DNA of 33,390 nucleotides from Prevotella sp. (GCA_024697405.1 JAILFU010000165.1:1-33390), one strand, 5' to 3'. Positions 1-8,282 are shown, counted from the stretch's first letter. The notes: a model not told the origin generated them from the sequence alone. A program made the numbers and translations.

Positions 1-140
1 CCTGGGAGACGGCTCCCGGCAAATACACCGTCAGCTTCGCATCGAGCGTGGAGGACATCCGTGCCACTGTCCCATACAGCCTGTCCAAGCAGTATGCGGT
101 GAAGTGCCACGACGTGATGCGCCCCGACATGCCGCTGTAA
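1..140 (+). CDS. C-terminal end of a probable GH3 beta-glycosidase (Fn3-like tail), 5' truncated by the window
   Basis: The frame starting at base 3 is open to a TAA at 138-140 and gives 45 residues. The segment PGKYTVSFASSVEDIR resembles the C-terminal fibronectin type III-like domain of family 3 glycoside hydrolases, where a G-x-Y-x-V strand is followed by an 'SS-x-DIR' turn. The last residues, ending DVMRPDMPL, resemble the extra tail of some Bacteroidales GH3 proteins. The catalytic domains lie outside the window, so substrate cannot be inferred. Only the tail is visible; the GH3 assignment is a pattern match. Confidence 0.6.
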   Translation, partial: WETAPGKYTVSFASSVEDIRATVPYSLSKQYAVKCHDVMRPDMPL

Positions 141-183
141 CTTGAATATCGGTTGTTGCGAAACCGCATTCTGTAAGTTCAGG

Positions 184-242
184 CCTTGTGCCTGTCCGTA
201 ATATGAAGAAGCCACTTTTTCCATTTGCGGACAGGCACGAGG
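184..242. repeat. Imperfect inverted repeat just downstream of the GH3 gene
   Basis: Bases 184-198 (CCTTGTGCCTGTCCG) pair with 228-242 over 15 bp with one G-T pair, around a 29-nt loop. It begins about 44 bp after the GH3 stop. It could act as a transcript end structure but has no following T-run, or it could be part of the repeat-rich gene-free region that follows. Confidence 0.5.
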
Positions 243-319
243 TCTGCCCCTTTGGGCTTGAGATGCCCCGTATGCAGGCTAATCGGGGAATCCCGAAAGA
301 TGAACAGTCTGATTTCTTT

Positions 320-760
320 CGCGCGCGCGTATTATGCGCGCGTGAGAAAAAATAGCGCTACAGGCGCTACTTTGGTATCTAATATTCTGACTTGCAGATT
401 TTTGCTTGTAGCTACAAGTCTCTAAAAGGAGCTACTCTTGTAGCTACAGGCATAGACTGCCGCCGCTTGGAAAAAATGCGAACGCCGTTTATAAAAATAT
501 GAACGCCGCTTGGGGGAATGCTGCCGCCATTTTGGAAAATACGCACGCCGTTTGGAAAAATACGCACGCCTTTTGGAAAAATACGCACGCCTTTTGGAAA
601 AATACGCACGCCATTTTTTCGTCCCAAGGCTTGGGACTTTCAAAAGCGACGGGCGCGCCCCTGTAGCTACAATGGTAGCACCAAAAACAGCCCTGTAGCT
701 ACAGACAACGGGCTGCAATCCAGTTTGTTAGGTGTCAATGTAGCGCCTGTAGCGCCAAAA
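320..760 (+). repeat. Composite repeat module, left copy
   Basis: The parts in order are: an alternating C/G palindrome (320-342); the words AGCGCTAC and GGCGCTACTTTGG; four copies of the perfect palindrome GTAGCTAC (408-415, 440-447, 663-670, 695-702); a 21-bp tandem array (465-612); a GTCCCAAG-G-CTTGGGAC palindrome (621-637); and two GTAGCGCC words (around 740-755). The same parts in the same order recur at 33006-33390. No reading frame looks like a real protein. Function is unknown. Confidence 0.75.
465..612 (+). repeat. 21-bp tandem array, seven units
   Basis: Units start at 465 (22 bp), 487, 508, 529, 550, 571 and 592, each ending in a CGCC-like tetranucleotide. The last three or four are almost identical (TTTGGAAAAATACGCACGCC core), while the first three are diverged. 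Because 21 is a multiple of three and the unit has no stops in several frames, short spurious reading frames with 7-residue repeats appear on both strands. I do not regard them as genes. Confidence 0.85.
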
Positions 761-772
761 ATCATGATTATA

Positions 773-1063
773 ATATAGCAGTTGACCTGAATTTGTTTTT
801 CCGGATGGCACATTCCCGACCTGCGGTCGCCTACCCGTAGCCTTTCCCCTCCCCTCAAGGCAATTGCGAGGAGGGAGCAATTGGGGAGCGAAGCGACGGT
901 GGGGCGAAGCCGGGGTAGGGGTGGGGTCTCTAATATCCTTCAGCGAATCTTTTATCGTTTGTTCTTCTCGGCGGAAAAAGTTACACACCCCACCCCTGCC
1001 CCTCCCCTTGAGAGGAGGGGAGTGGCTACCGCCGGAGAAGAATTCCTGGGTCAACTGCTATAT
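773..1063. mobile_element. MITE-like non-coding element with terminal inverted repeats
   Basis: TATAGCAGTTGACC at 774-787 is matched by its exact reverse complement at 1049-1062. The similarity continues inward imperfectly: TTCCGG and a CTCCCCTC...CAAGG block occur on both arms. Inside is a further inverted pair of C-rich tracts (about 910-925 and 988-1003). There is no transposase, so if mobile it would be non-autonomous. No clear target-site duplication was found. Related sequence, partly in opposite orientation, lies at 14486-14645. Confidence 0.55.
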
Positions 1064-1331
1064 CATTGCCCCAAAAAAAGCATAGAATGCCTTAGGGCAT
1101 GTTAAATTTTGCATCAGGTTTGTGATTTTTTCTGTGTTTTCTTTTGGTTGTTTGAGGAGAAATCTGTACCTTTGTAGTGATTTTGTAACATGTTGATTAT
1201 CAATGGTTATTTCCGTTTTTGCGACATGTGTGCAACATCCGGTGCTAACGCATTGATAGTCGGTTAGAGTCGTTTTCGAGGAGGTTATCACGCAAGTGAA
1301 GGATGAATCGTCCTTTGTGTTTAGCAAGGAG

Positions 1332-3098
1332 TTACTTCACCTCCAAGTCGGCATAGAAGATGCGGTTGCCGGAGGTGATGCGGGTGCAGTCGAGCTTCAG
1401 CAGGCTGCCTGTGGCGGGGGTGCATTTGACAGTCTGCCAGATGGGGTTGTTGACGATGTTCGAGAACTCGCCCTTGGACAGCAGCGTCCATGTCTGCCCG
1501 TTGTCGGCGGAGATGCTGAGGAAGTAGTCGAGCGGCATGCCCTCACGGGTGTGTTGCGCTGGGAGGAAGCGGAACTGGCTGACAGTCATCTCCTTGCCCA
1601 GGCCGATATACATCGACTGCACAGGACTGCCCGAGCCGGGGAAGAAGATATTGTAGTTGGACGACAGTCGTTCGCCGTTCTCGGGCTTGTCGGCGTCGAT
1701 GTCGGGAGCCAGATAGGCATTCATGGCCGTGATGACGGGTTCTGCCTTAGCGTCGAGGACGGTCACGCGAAGCTGGCTGGCCACGGTGACAGGGAAGCAG
1801 AGAATGCGCTTGCGGCCGATGGTGGTCATGCTGCGGGCAGGCTCCTCGGAGATGATGTCGTGCAGCGCTGTCCAGGCCCCGTCGACGAGGGCCTCTACCT
1901 TGAACTTCCTGACGCGCTGGCCCTGCCGGATGTCCTCGCTCAGGAGCAGGCGGTTGAAGGCTGTGGGACGGGGAAAGGAGATGTATTCCTGTCTTTCAGC
2001 TCTCACCGACGAACGTTGTCCTTGCAGCGGATGGTCGAAAATCTGGCGCACCATCTGGAAGAAGGCGGCGCCACGGATGCTGTCCTCGGCATGGATGCGG
2101 CCGTCGCGGTCGATGGGGAAGTTGAGCAGCAGCGTGCTGTTGCGCCCCACAGACTTGTAGTAGGTCTCCATGAGCTTCGAGAGGCTCTTCACGTGGCCGT
2201 TCTCGCTGTCGTGATAGAACCAGCCGGGGCGGATGGAGGTGTTCGTCTCGCCGGGGCACCACACGTCGCCGTCCTCCACGCCATAGTGCAGCATGGGCCA
2301 TGTCACCTCGCCTTTGCTGTGGAGCATGCTCCAGTTGGTCTCGCCTACGTTGCCGGCCTCGGTGCCCACCCAGCGCAGGTCACCCCGACGGTCGGCACCG
2401 TCGTTCCAGATGATGCAGTGGGGCTGCAGCTTGCGTATCATCTCGTAGGTGTCGCCCCACTGGTAGTAGGTAAGGCGGTCGATGGTGCGCGTCTCGTCGG
2501 CTCCTCCATACCAGCCGTTGCCGCCATTGGCGCCGTCGAACCACACCTCGAAGATGTCGCCGTAGTTCGTCAGCAGCTCGCGCAGCTGGTTGCGGAAGTA
2601 GGCAACGTAGGCCGGGCGGCCATACTCAGGATGATTCCTGTCCCAGGGAGAGAGGTAGACGGCGAACTTCAGCCCCTCTTCGCGGCAGGCGTCGGCCAGC
2701 TCGCGGACAACGTCGCCCTTGCCCTGCTTCCAGGGGGTGTTCTTCACCGAGTACTCCGTATAGGCACTAGGCCACATGCAGAAGCCGCAGTGGTGCTTGG
2801 CGGTGAAGATGATGCCCTTCATGCCCGACTGCTTGCAGGTGCGTGCCCACTGCCGGCAGTCGAGCCGGGAGGGGTTGAACAGCTGCAGGTCTTCGTTGCC
2901 GTAGCCCCACTCCTGGTCGGTGTAGGTGTTCAGCGAATAGTGGATGAACGCATACATCTCCATGTCCTGCAAGGCCAGCTGGTCGGCAGAGGGCAGAGGC
3001 TGCGCCACTACATGGCTAAATGACGACTGCGCCACTGCGTGGCTAAATGATAAATGATAAATGATAAATGATAAAACAGTCAGTCGGAGAGTCTTCAT
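1332..3098 (-). CDS. GH29 alpha-L-fucosidase, secreted, with C-terminal F5/8-type carbohydrate-binding-like domain
   Basis: This 588-residue enzyme should release terminal L-fucose from glycans in the periplasm or at the cell surface. The ATG at 3098 gives a signal peptide (MKTLRLTVLSFIIYHLSFSHAVAQ). The open frame extends further upstream but without signal sequence or family similarity. The GH29 (beta/alpha)8 domain spans about residues 40-360: FIHYSLNTYTDQEWGYG, TAKHHCGFCMWPS and EVWFDGANG, with D188 the expected nucleophile. Residues about 470-588 (FLSISADNGQTW, W-QTV) look like a discoidin-type domain. It follows the GH5 gene on the same strand by about 100 bp, so the two are probably co-transcribed. 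The mature start is preceded by a duplicated S-F-S-H-[AV]-V-A-Q, giving two possible cleavage sites. The alpha-1,3/4-type subgroup is likely from the HYSLNTYTDQEWG motif, but linkage cannot be read from sequence. Confidence 0.9.
   Translation of the reverse strand: MKTLRLTVLSFIIYHLSFSHAVAQSSFSHVVAQPLPSADQLALQDMEMYAFIHYSLNTYTDQEWGYGNEDLQLFNPSRLDCRQWARTCKQSGMKGIIFTAKHHCGFCMWPSAYTEYSVKNTPWKQGKGDVVRELADACREEGLKFAVYLSPWDRNHPEYGRPAYVAYFRNQLRELLTNYGDIFEVWFDGANGGNGWYGGADETRTIDRLTYYQWGDTYEMIRKLQPHCIIWNDGADRRGDLRWVGTEAGNVGETNWSMLHSKGEVTWPMLHYGVEDGDVWCPGETNTSIRPGWFYHDSENGHVKSLSKLMETYYKSVGRNSTLLLNFPIDRDGRIHAEDSIRGAAFFQMVRQIFDHPLQGQRSSVRAERQEYISFPRPTAFNRLLLSEDIRQGQRVRKFKVEALVDGAWTALHDIISEEPARSMTTIGRKRILCFPVTVASQLRVTVLDAKAEPVITAMNAYLAPDIDADKPENGERLSSNYNIFFPGSGSPVQSMYIGLGKEMTVSQFRFLPAQHTREGMPLDYFLSISADNGQTWTLLSKGEFSNIVNNPIWQTVKCTPATGSLLKLDCTRITSGNRIFYADLEVK
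3044..3071 (-). repeat. Heptamer array (TCATTTA)x4 inside the GH29 signal peptide
   Basis: Four perfect tandem copies of TCATTTA on the minus strand encode SFIIYHLSF of the signal peptide core. Twenty-eight bases is one more than a multiple of three, so loss or gain of one unit shifts the frame. Identical arrays lie at 4498-4525 (GH5), and a two-unit version at 3114-3127. Confidence 0.95.
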
Positions 3099-3112
3099 CG
3101 TATTATGCGTGG

Positions 3113-3154
3113 CTAAATGATAAATGATAAAACAGTCAGTCGGACGGTCTTCAT
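3113..3154 (-). pseudogene. Orphan signal-peptide start (13 codons), third copy of the GH5/GH29 5' end
   Basis: The minus strand from ATG 3154 reads MKTVRLTVLSFII followed by TAG at 3115-3113. The first nine codons are near-identical to both the GH5 (4552) and GH29 (3098) starts. Here the heptamer array has two TCATTTA units instead of four, which moves the frame onto a stop within GCC-TAG-type sequence. It lies 14 bp upstream of the GH29 ATG and could be a leader peptide, but it reads most simply as a leftover of a duplication. Confidence 0.7.
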
Positions 3155-3199
3155 CTTCTTTGCTTATAAAATGGTTTAAGTTTTCATTTTTCCACCTTC

Positions 3200-4552
3200 T
3201 TACCTTTCCCCGACGAAGCGCTTCTTCCCATTCACAATGCAGATGCCTCTCTTCTTTTGCGCAGAGAGGGAGGTGGACGGGGAACTGCCCATGCGGCGGC
3301 CCTGCAGGTCGTAGACTACGTGGCCGGTGGTGAGCGACGGGATGGGATGGATGCCGGTAGTGACGGGCCACTTGACCGAGGCACAGCCATTGACAATGCC
3401 GTCGAGCGCCTGTTGGTTGAAGACGGTCAGCGTCTTGCGGTTGAGCACGTCCATCGAGGGGCGCTGGCAGGCGTTGGTGTCCCAGACGAAGGGCACGATG
3501 CCGTTGTAGACAGCATAGCGGCAGAGGGTGTAGTACCATGAGTAGATGCTGGCATCGTGCTTTTCCTGACGCTCGCCCTCGGGCATCGTGCGCCAGAGTG
3601 CACCGAACTCGCCCATGATGACGGGTATGCCCTTTGATGTGTACTTCGTGCGCATCTGCCGCATCTGGCTCTGCATGTATGCCTCTTCCCCCCAGGTGAC
3701 ATTGTGTTTCGAGCCGCTGACATGGTTGCCGGAGCCCCAGTAGTAGGCCTGATAGCCCCATGTCTCGTCCTTGGTCATCATGGTGAAGTTGTAGGGTGCA
3801 TAGAAATGCACCTCGAGCATCATGGCATTGGGGACGTCGTCCTGCGGCATGATGTCATAGTCGGTGGCCAGGTCGATGCTTGTCGACGGCGACTGCACCA
3901 CGAGCACGCGGCTGGCGTTGTTGCCTCCCGTCTGGCGCACAGCATTGACGAAGGTCTGCTCATAGCGTATCAGGGTGGCGATGTCGCCGGCCTTGTCCTT
4001 ACTGTTGTCGCCGGCGGCATCGGGCTCGTTCATGCCGGCAAAGAGGAGGTGATGGTCGTAGTCGCGGAAACGGTTGGCAATCTGCTTCCAGAGCATGCCG
4101 AGGATGAAGCAGTTCTTGCTGACAGACTGCTCGGTACGGTCGGCAAACGAGCGCTCTATCCAGCCGTTGTCGTAGTGGTCGTTGAGCACCACGTAGAGAC
4201 TGTCGTCGATGCAGTAGTCCACAATCTGCTGCACACGATCCAGCCAATTGGTGTCGATGTTATAGTTCGCGTCGCAATGAATATACCACGAGCAGGGGAT
4301 GCGCACGGAGCGGAAACCCTGGGCCTTGACGAAGTCGATAATCTGCTTAGTGGTCTTGGAGCCTTGCCAACCCGTCTCCCAGTCGAGCGGATTGCTGAGC
4401 CAGCTGCAGGGACCTGCCTCCAGCGTGTTGCCCAGGTTCCAGCCCGGGTACATGTCGGCTGCCAGCTCCATCGCGGAAGGCTGCGCCACTGCGTGGCTAA
4501 ATGATAAATGATAAATGATAAATGATAAAACAATTAGTCGGACGGTCTTCAT
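3200..4552 (-). CDS. GH5 endo-beta-glycanase (cellulase family), secreted
   Basis: A 450-residue family 5 glycoside hydrolase that would cleave internal beta-1,4 links in glucans, mannans or related polysaccharides. Residues 1-24 (MKTVRLIVLSFIIYHLSFSHAVAQ) form a signal peptide. The catalytic barrel follows, with GWNLGNTLEA (residues 37-46), SVRIPCSW, the acid/base in GMNEPD (E176) and the nucleophile in IMGEFGAL (E315). The C-terminus, HVVYDLQGRRMG...GICIVNGKKRF, is the tail type seen on many Prevotella secreted proteins. It is first in a minus-strand pair with GH29 and is divergently transcribed from the gene at 4790; a TAnnTTTG promoter lies at 4598-4605. The A-rich leader has a rough 7-bp period. 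Subfamily and substrate are not decidable by eye. Confidence 0.9.
   Translation of the reverse strand: MKTVRLIVLSFIIYHLSFSHAVAQPSAMELAADMYPGWNLGNTLEAGPCSWLSNPLDWETGWQGSKTTKQIIDFVKAQGFRSVRIPCSWYIHCDANYNIDTNWLDRVQQIVDYCIDDSLYVVLNDHYDNGWIERSFADRTEQSVSKNCFILGMLWKQIANRFRDYDHHLLFAGMNEPDAAGDNSKDKAGDIATLIRYEQTFVNAVRQTGGNNASRVLVVQSPSTSIDLATDYDIMPQDDVPNAMMLEVHFYAPYNFTMMTKDETWGYQAYYWGSGNHVSGSKHNVTWGEEAYMQSQMRQMRTKYTSKGIPVIMGEFGALWRTMPEGERQEKHDASIYSWYYTLCRYAVYNGIVPFVWDTNACQRPSMDVLNRKTLTVFNQQALDGIVNGCASVKWPVTTGIHPIPSLTTGHVVYDLQGRRMGSSPSTSLSAQKKRGICIVNGKKRFVGER
4498..4525 (-). repeat. Heptamer array (TCATTTA)x4 inside the GH5 signal peptide
   Basis: Four perfect units, encoding the same SFIIYHLSF core as in GH29. 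The flanks (GTTTTA upstream, GCCACGCAGTGGCGCAG downstream) are also identical to the GH29 copy. Confidence 0.95.
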
Positions 4553-4597
4553 ATTTTTTACTTTTTCGGTTTTTACCTTTTACGCTATATTCTGCTG

Positions 4598-4605
4598 CAA
4601 AGGTA
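4598..4605 (-). promoter_or_regulatory. Bacteroidetes -7 box for the GH5-GH29 unit
   Basis: The minus strand reads TACCTTTG, an exact match to TAnnTTTG, 46 bp upstream of the GH5 ATG. No TTTG at the usual upstream spacing is seen. Confidence 0.65.
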
Positions 4606-4743
4606 ACACAAATATTTCAGAAAGAAGGGAAACGATGTGCGGGAAATGGGAAAAAATGTTTCCGGAACAGCATTTTTTCCGCCAACGAGACATTTTTTCG
4701 CCTATCGGAAACATCATGCCGCACGCCAGAAGGAAAAAAGCTG

Positions 4744-4751
4744 TAACTTTG
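4744..4751 (+). promoter_or_regulatory. Bacteroidetes -7 box for the 4790 gene
   Basis: TAACTTTG matches TAnnTTTG exactly and lies 38 bp before the ATG at 4790. No clear -33 TTTG. Confidence 0.65.
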
Positions 4752-4789
4752 TGGCCAAAACAAATTATTCACTAATCATCAATCATGTT

Positions 4790-7700
4790 ATGAAACGTAC
4801 AAGAATGCTTTGCTTGGTCGCTATGCTCATAGCAACCGTCACGAACGTACACGCTGCGAATTGGGACAAGCCCCTGCCTCCCGACTGTACCCCCGCCAGC
4901 GGACAGAGTTACTACTTCTACAATCTCTTCGCCGAGGAATTCGTCGGTGCCACGGGCGTGCTGGCAACGCTCGAAGACAACGGCTCGGCATTCGCCTTCA
5001 CGACGCTGGGCGACGAGTGGACGATGGAGAGCAGCAGAGGCTTTCTCTATGCCGACCTTGACTATGTAGGTTGCGACGGAGGAGCCAGCGACAGCAACAC
5101 AACCTGGTGTGTGGAGCGTCAGGACGATGGCAGCTACCGCATCCGTCCGTCGAAGACCGATGCCGACTTCACCTGGGCCGACTACCCGGACATGTGGATG
5201 GGTCTCTCCTACGAGCGGCAGACGCTGATGCCCGTGCTGAAGGCCGACGAGGGTGCCATAGACTGGAGCATCATTGCCGAGGCCGACTACGGAGCATTCC
5301 ACAGCCGGCTGGCCCTGCACCGCGTGATGACGGAGCTGCAGGACGGCGGCTACGACGTCGGCACCCTCCTGGCCGTGTATAACGACCCGACGGCAGGACA
5401 GGATGAATATGACGCAGCCATCGCCAGCGTGGAGGAGGTGCTCTTCAACATCCGCATGGAGAACGCTTCGGAAGAGAACCCCGTCGACGTCACCTGGAGA
5501 TACCTGCGCAACCCTGACCTCACCGAAAACTGGGTGAACGACGGCCACGACGTGCCTGGATGGACAATGGTGCCCGCCAACTTCTGCGGCATGGGTGAAT
5601 CAGACCCTCAAGGCTTCTACGACGACAACAAGGTGCTCGGCTCGTGGGCCGGCGGAGCCTTTGGCGACAACAAGGTCTACCAGCAGGTGGCCAACCTGCC
5701 TGACGGCAAATACAAATTCAGCAACTACGGCATCTGGATAAGGCATACTGGCGAGGATGGCGACCCCGTCACGGGAGCCTATATCTATGCCAAGGTGGGC
5801 GACAAGCTCTTCCGCGAGCCGCTGCCCGACACCGGCTGGTGGCGCGGACTGGCCGAGGTGACCTTCGAGACGCGCTGCGGCGAGGCCGAGGTGGGCATCA
5901 TGTTCGAGGGAACGAACGTGGGCCAGTGCGTCATCTTCGACTTCAAGCTGGAGTACCTGGGCGACAAGCCCGTAGCCGAACGGCTGGCCACGCTCATCGC
6001 CAACAGCCAAAGCATCATTGACGAGGCTGCCATCTACAACGGATACCTCGAACAGCTCAAGGCCGACGTCAGCAAGGCAAACGAGCTGCTGGCAGGCAGT
6101 GACACAGAAGCACAGGAGGCCCACTTCACCACCTTCCAGGCCGACTACGAGACGGCCGTCAAGAACCGCGAGGCATACACAGCCTTTGCTGACCTGCTTC
6201 AGGAAGCCCTGACAACGCTGACCAAGGGGGAATCGGATGCCATGTACGACCTGGCGGACTTTATAGAAGAGAACGAGCTGGAAACGAAGCTGGAGAACTA
6301 TGCCTTCGACAACGGCCAGCTGGAGGAGGTGATGGCAACGCTGGCCGACCTGAACGACAAAGCCAAAAACTCCGTCATTGCTGCAGGCACAGACGTGACC
6401 GACCTGCTGGTGAACGGCCATTTCGACGGTGTGGGCGGATGGACGGCCACGCTCAACGACTTCAGCATCGACACCAGCAGGCAGATTATGGAACGCTGGT
6501 GGTGCGACTGGAAGGCTGAACAGGTGGTGGAGAACGTGCCTAACGGCAACTACCGCCTTGAAGTGCAGGGATTCCAGTGGTGCTCGTGGGACTGGGGACA
6601 GGCTGAGAGCGACTGGAACGCAGGCGACGGCAGCCCCACCTATAAGGTGAACTCGAAAGTGCGCCTCAACGACAGCGAGGTGACCATCCACAACGTGTTT
6701 GCCTGCGGACCGACCGACATCAAAGAGGGCTACCAGGGCAACGACTACTGGGTGCCCAACGATGCCGGCGTGGCAGTGAAGTTCTTCGAGCTGGGACTAT
6801 ATAATAATGTGGTGGAAGCCACCGTGACCGACCATCGGCTGAAGGTGGAGTTCGACTGCTCGGCCAATGGATTCTGGAACTGCTTCAGAAACCTGCGGCT
6901 CTACTACATAGGGGCCGACATGGAGGAGGCTGCCAACAACCTGAAGAACGCCATGACGCAGGCCAGCGAATTGCTGGAGCAGAAGATGGAAGGCAGCCTG
7001 CGCAAGGCACTTGAAGAAGAGAAAGCCATAGGCGAAGCCCTGCTGGCCGACAGCGGAGCAAAGTTCGACGATGTGAACGATTGCGCCACCACCATCCTGA
7101 CACTGATTGAGCAGGCAGCAGTGAGCGTGAAGGAGTATGCCCGCCTTTTCACCGTGCTGCAACGGGCTGAAGCCGTGCTCGCCGACCCGACAGCTGCCGC
7201 CACCGAGGCCGGTCAGCAGCTGAAGGCACTCTACAACACGACCTGGACCGACTACCAGCAGGACTACCCGGCACTGGAGACCGCCGCCGTCGGGGCTGTC
7301 ATCGAGCAGATGGAAACGCTGATGGCCGAGGCAATGATAGGCAGCGGCATCAAAGCCGGCGACGACCTCACCAACCTGCTGGCCAACCCCAGCTTCGAGA
7401 ACACCTACGGCAACGACGAGTCGGTGGGCAATGCCGCACACACCGTACCCTACGGATGGACGATGCGCGTGGAGGGCAAGGAGTGCCACAGCGCCCAAGA
7501 GCTGACCGACGCCGGCATCAACAGCTGGACGGCCATCGAGGACAACGCCTACACCACCGACGGAGCACACTCCTACTGTCTGCTCTCGGCACCTGTGCCC
7601 GACGCCTACCTCTACCAGCGTGTAAGCGGACTGCCCGCCGGAACCTACAAGGTAACCGTCGACATGAACGTGACCTACGACGGAGGCTGCTCGCGACTGA

Positions 7701-8170
7701 CCGGACAGCGGCTGCTGGCAAACGACCATGCGCAGTACTATGGAAAGGAAGAATACTACATCGCCGCCGAGCTGGACCGGCTGCATCCCGAGGAGAAGTC
7801 GCGCACCTTTGCCGGCTATGACGAGGTGAACACCAACGACACTGGTGCATCGGGCGACATGGGCAACATGTCGACACTGGCCGTAGAGGTGACCATCGGC
7901 AGCGACGAAGTGCTGGAGCTGGGCGTACGCACAGACAACAACAAGGTGGCCATGAACCGCAACTACGAGGACAACTGGTGGGACTGCACAGGACGCTACA
8001 AAATTGACAACTTCCGACTCTACTGCCTCAGCATGGAGACCACAGGCATCCGCGAGGCAGTGGCCAGTGCTGCCGACGACGGTGCTGCCTATAATCTGAT
8101 GGGAATCAGGTTGAAGACCCCGGCGGTTCGCGGTATATACATCAGAAATGGAAAAAAGTACGTGAAATAG
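4790..8170 (+). CDS. Large secreted multidomain protein with three jelly-roll-like (carbohydrate-binding-type) modules; function unknown
   Basis: The ATG at 4790 was chosen over upstream in-frame codons because it follows the TAACTTTG promoter and begins a signal peptide (MKRTRMLCLVAMLIATVTNVHA). The product is 1126 residues. After an N-terminal region (about 25-230) there are three similar modules, each opening with a 'L-x-N-x-x-F/L...GW' start and ending in a beta-strand with an F-R-L-Y/F-K-L-E-Y-type motif: about 235-390, 560-720 and 875-1090. Alpha-helical stretches rich in A, L and E separate them. This architecture resembles cell-surface proteins with CBM-like beta-sandwiches, suggesting glycan binding, but I recognise no catalytic motif. 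The C-terminus (YNLMGIRLKT...GIYIRNGKKYVK) matches the tail of the GH5 protein. Codon use and GC look native. It may be co-regulated with the downstream HTCS, which has its own promoter. Confidence 0.7.
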   Translation: MKRTRMLCLVAMLIATVTNVHAANWDKPLPPDCTPASGQSYYFYNLFAEEFVGATGVLATLEDNGSAFAFTTLGDEWTMESSRGFLYADLDYVGCDGGASDSNTTWCVERQDDGSYRIRPSKTDADFTWADYPDMWMGLSYERQTLMPVLKADEGAIDWSIIAEADYGAFHSRLALHRVMTELQDGGYDVGTLLAVYNDPTAGQDEYDAAIASVEEVLFNIRMENASEENPVDVTWRYLRNPDLTENWVNDGHDVPGWTMVPANFCGMGESDPQGFYDDNKVLGSWAGGAFGDNKVYQQVANLPDGKYKFSNYGIWIRHTGEDGDPVTGAYIYAKVGDKLFREPLPDTGWWRGLAEVTFETRCGEAEVGIMFEGTNVGQCVIFDFKLEYLGDKPVAERLATLIANSQSIIDEAAIYNGYLEQLKADVSKANELLAGSDTEAQEAHFTTFQADYETAVKNREAYTAFADLLQEALTTLTKGESDAMYDLADFIEENELETKLENYAFDNGQLEEVMATLADLNDKAKNSVIAAGTDVTDLLVNGHFDGVGGWTATLNDFSIDTSRQIMERWWCDWKAEQVVENVPNGNYRLEVQGFQWCSWDWGQAESDWNAGDGSPTYKVNSKVRLNDSEVTIHNVFACGPTDIKEGYQGNDYWVPNDAGVAVKFFELGLYNNVVEATVTDHRLKVEFDCSANGFWNCFRNLRLYYIGADMEEAANNLKNAMTQASELLEQKMEGSLRKALEEEKAIGEALLADSGAKFDDVNDCATTILTLIEQAAVSVKEYARLFTVLQRAEAVLADPTAAATEAGQQLKALYNTTWTDYQQDYPALETAAVGAVIEQMETLMAEAMIGSGIKAGDDLTNLLANPSFENTYGNDESVGNAAHTVPYGWTMRVEGKECHSAQELTDAGINSWTAIEDNAYTTDGAHSYCLLSAPVPDAYLYQRVSGLPAGTYKVTVDMNVTYDGGCSRLTGQRLLANDHAQYYGKEEYYIAAELDRLHPEEKSRTFAGYDEVNTNDTGASGDMGNMSTLAVEVTIGSDEVLELGVRTDNNKVAMNRNYEDNWWDCTGRYKIDNFRLYCLSMETTGIREAVASAADDGAAYNLMGIRLKTPAVRGIYIRNGKKYVK

Positions 8171-8193
8171 GCTAGCATTTCAAATATTATTAG

Positions 8194-8201
8194 TAAATTT
8201 G
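8194..8201 (+). promoter_or_regulatory. Bacteroidetes -7 box, likely HTCS promoter
   Basis: TAAATTTG matches TAnnTTTG. It lies 24 bp after the stop of the 4790 gene and 170 bp before the HTCS start, which would give a long leader containing the hairpin at 8250-8282. Confidence 0.5.
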
Positions 8202-8249
8202 CAGCACACTATTTGATGAAGCGTTAATAAAATGAGATAACAATACTGG

Positions 8250-8282
8250 CCCCACCCCTGCCCCTCTGCCACAGGGGTGGGG
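8250..8282 (+). terminator. GC-rich hairpin between the 4790 gene and the HTCS
   Basis: CCCCACCCCTG (8250-8260) pairs perfectly with CAGGGGTGGGG (8272-8282) around an 11-nt loop. No T-run follows, so it may be a repeat-derived hairpin, a weak terminator for the upstream gene, or a leader structure for the HTCS. Its arms use the same CCCCACCCCTG word seen in the element at 773-1063. Confidence 0.55.

Noticed and set aside
465..612. CRISPR array
   Set aside because: Units are directly tandem with no unique spacers and no cas genes are nearby.
1296..3023. A 575-codon open frame antisense to GH29
   Set aside because: It is the shadow of a GC-rich gene; the residues (A/V/G/H-rich) match no family, while the minus-strand frame is a clear GH29 enzyme.
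3099..3761. Extended upstream start of the GH29 protein
   Set aside because: The added residues overlap the GH5 gene out of frame and lack family similarity; the ATG at 3098 gives a proper signal peptide.
4637..4789. Extended N-terminus of the 4790 protein
   Set aside because: The extension precedes the promoter at 4744 and would bury the signal peptide.
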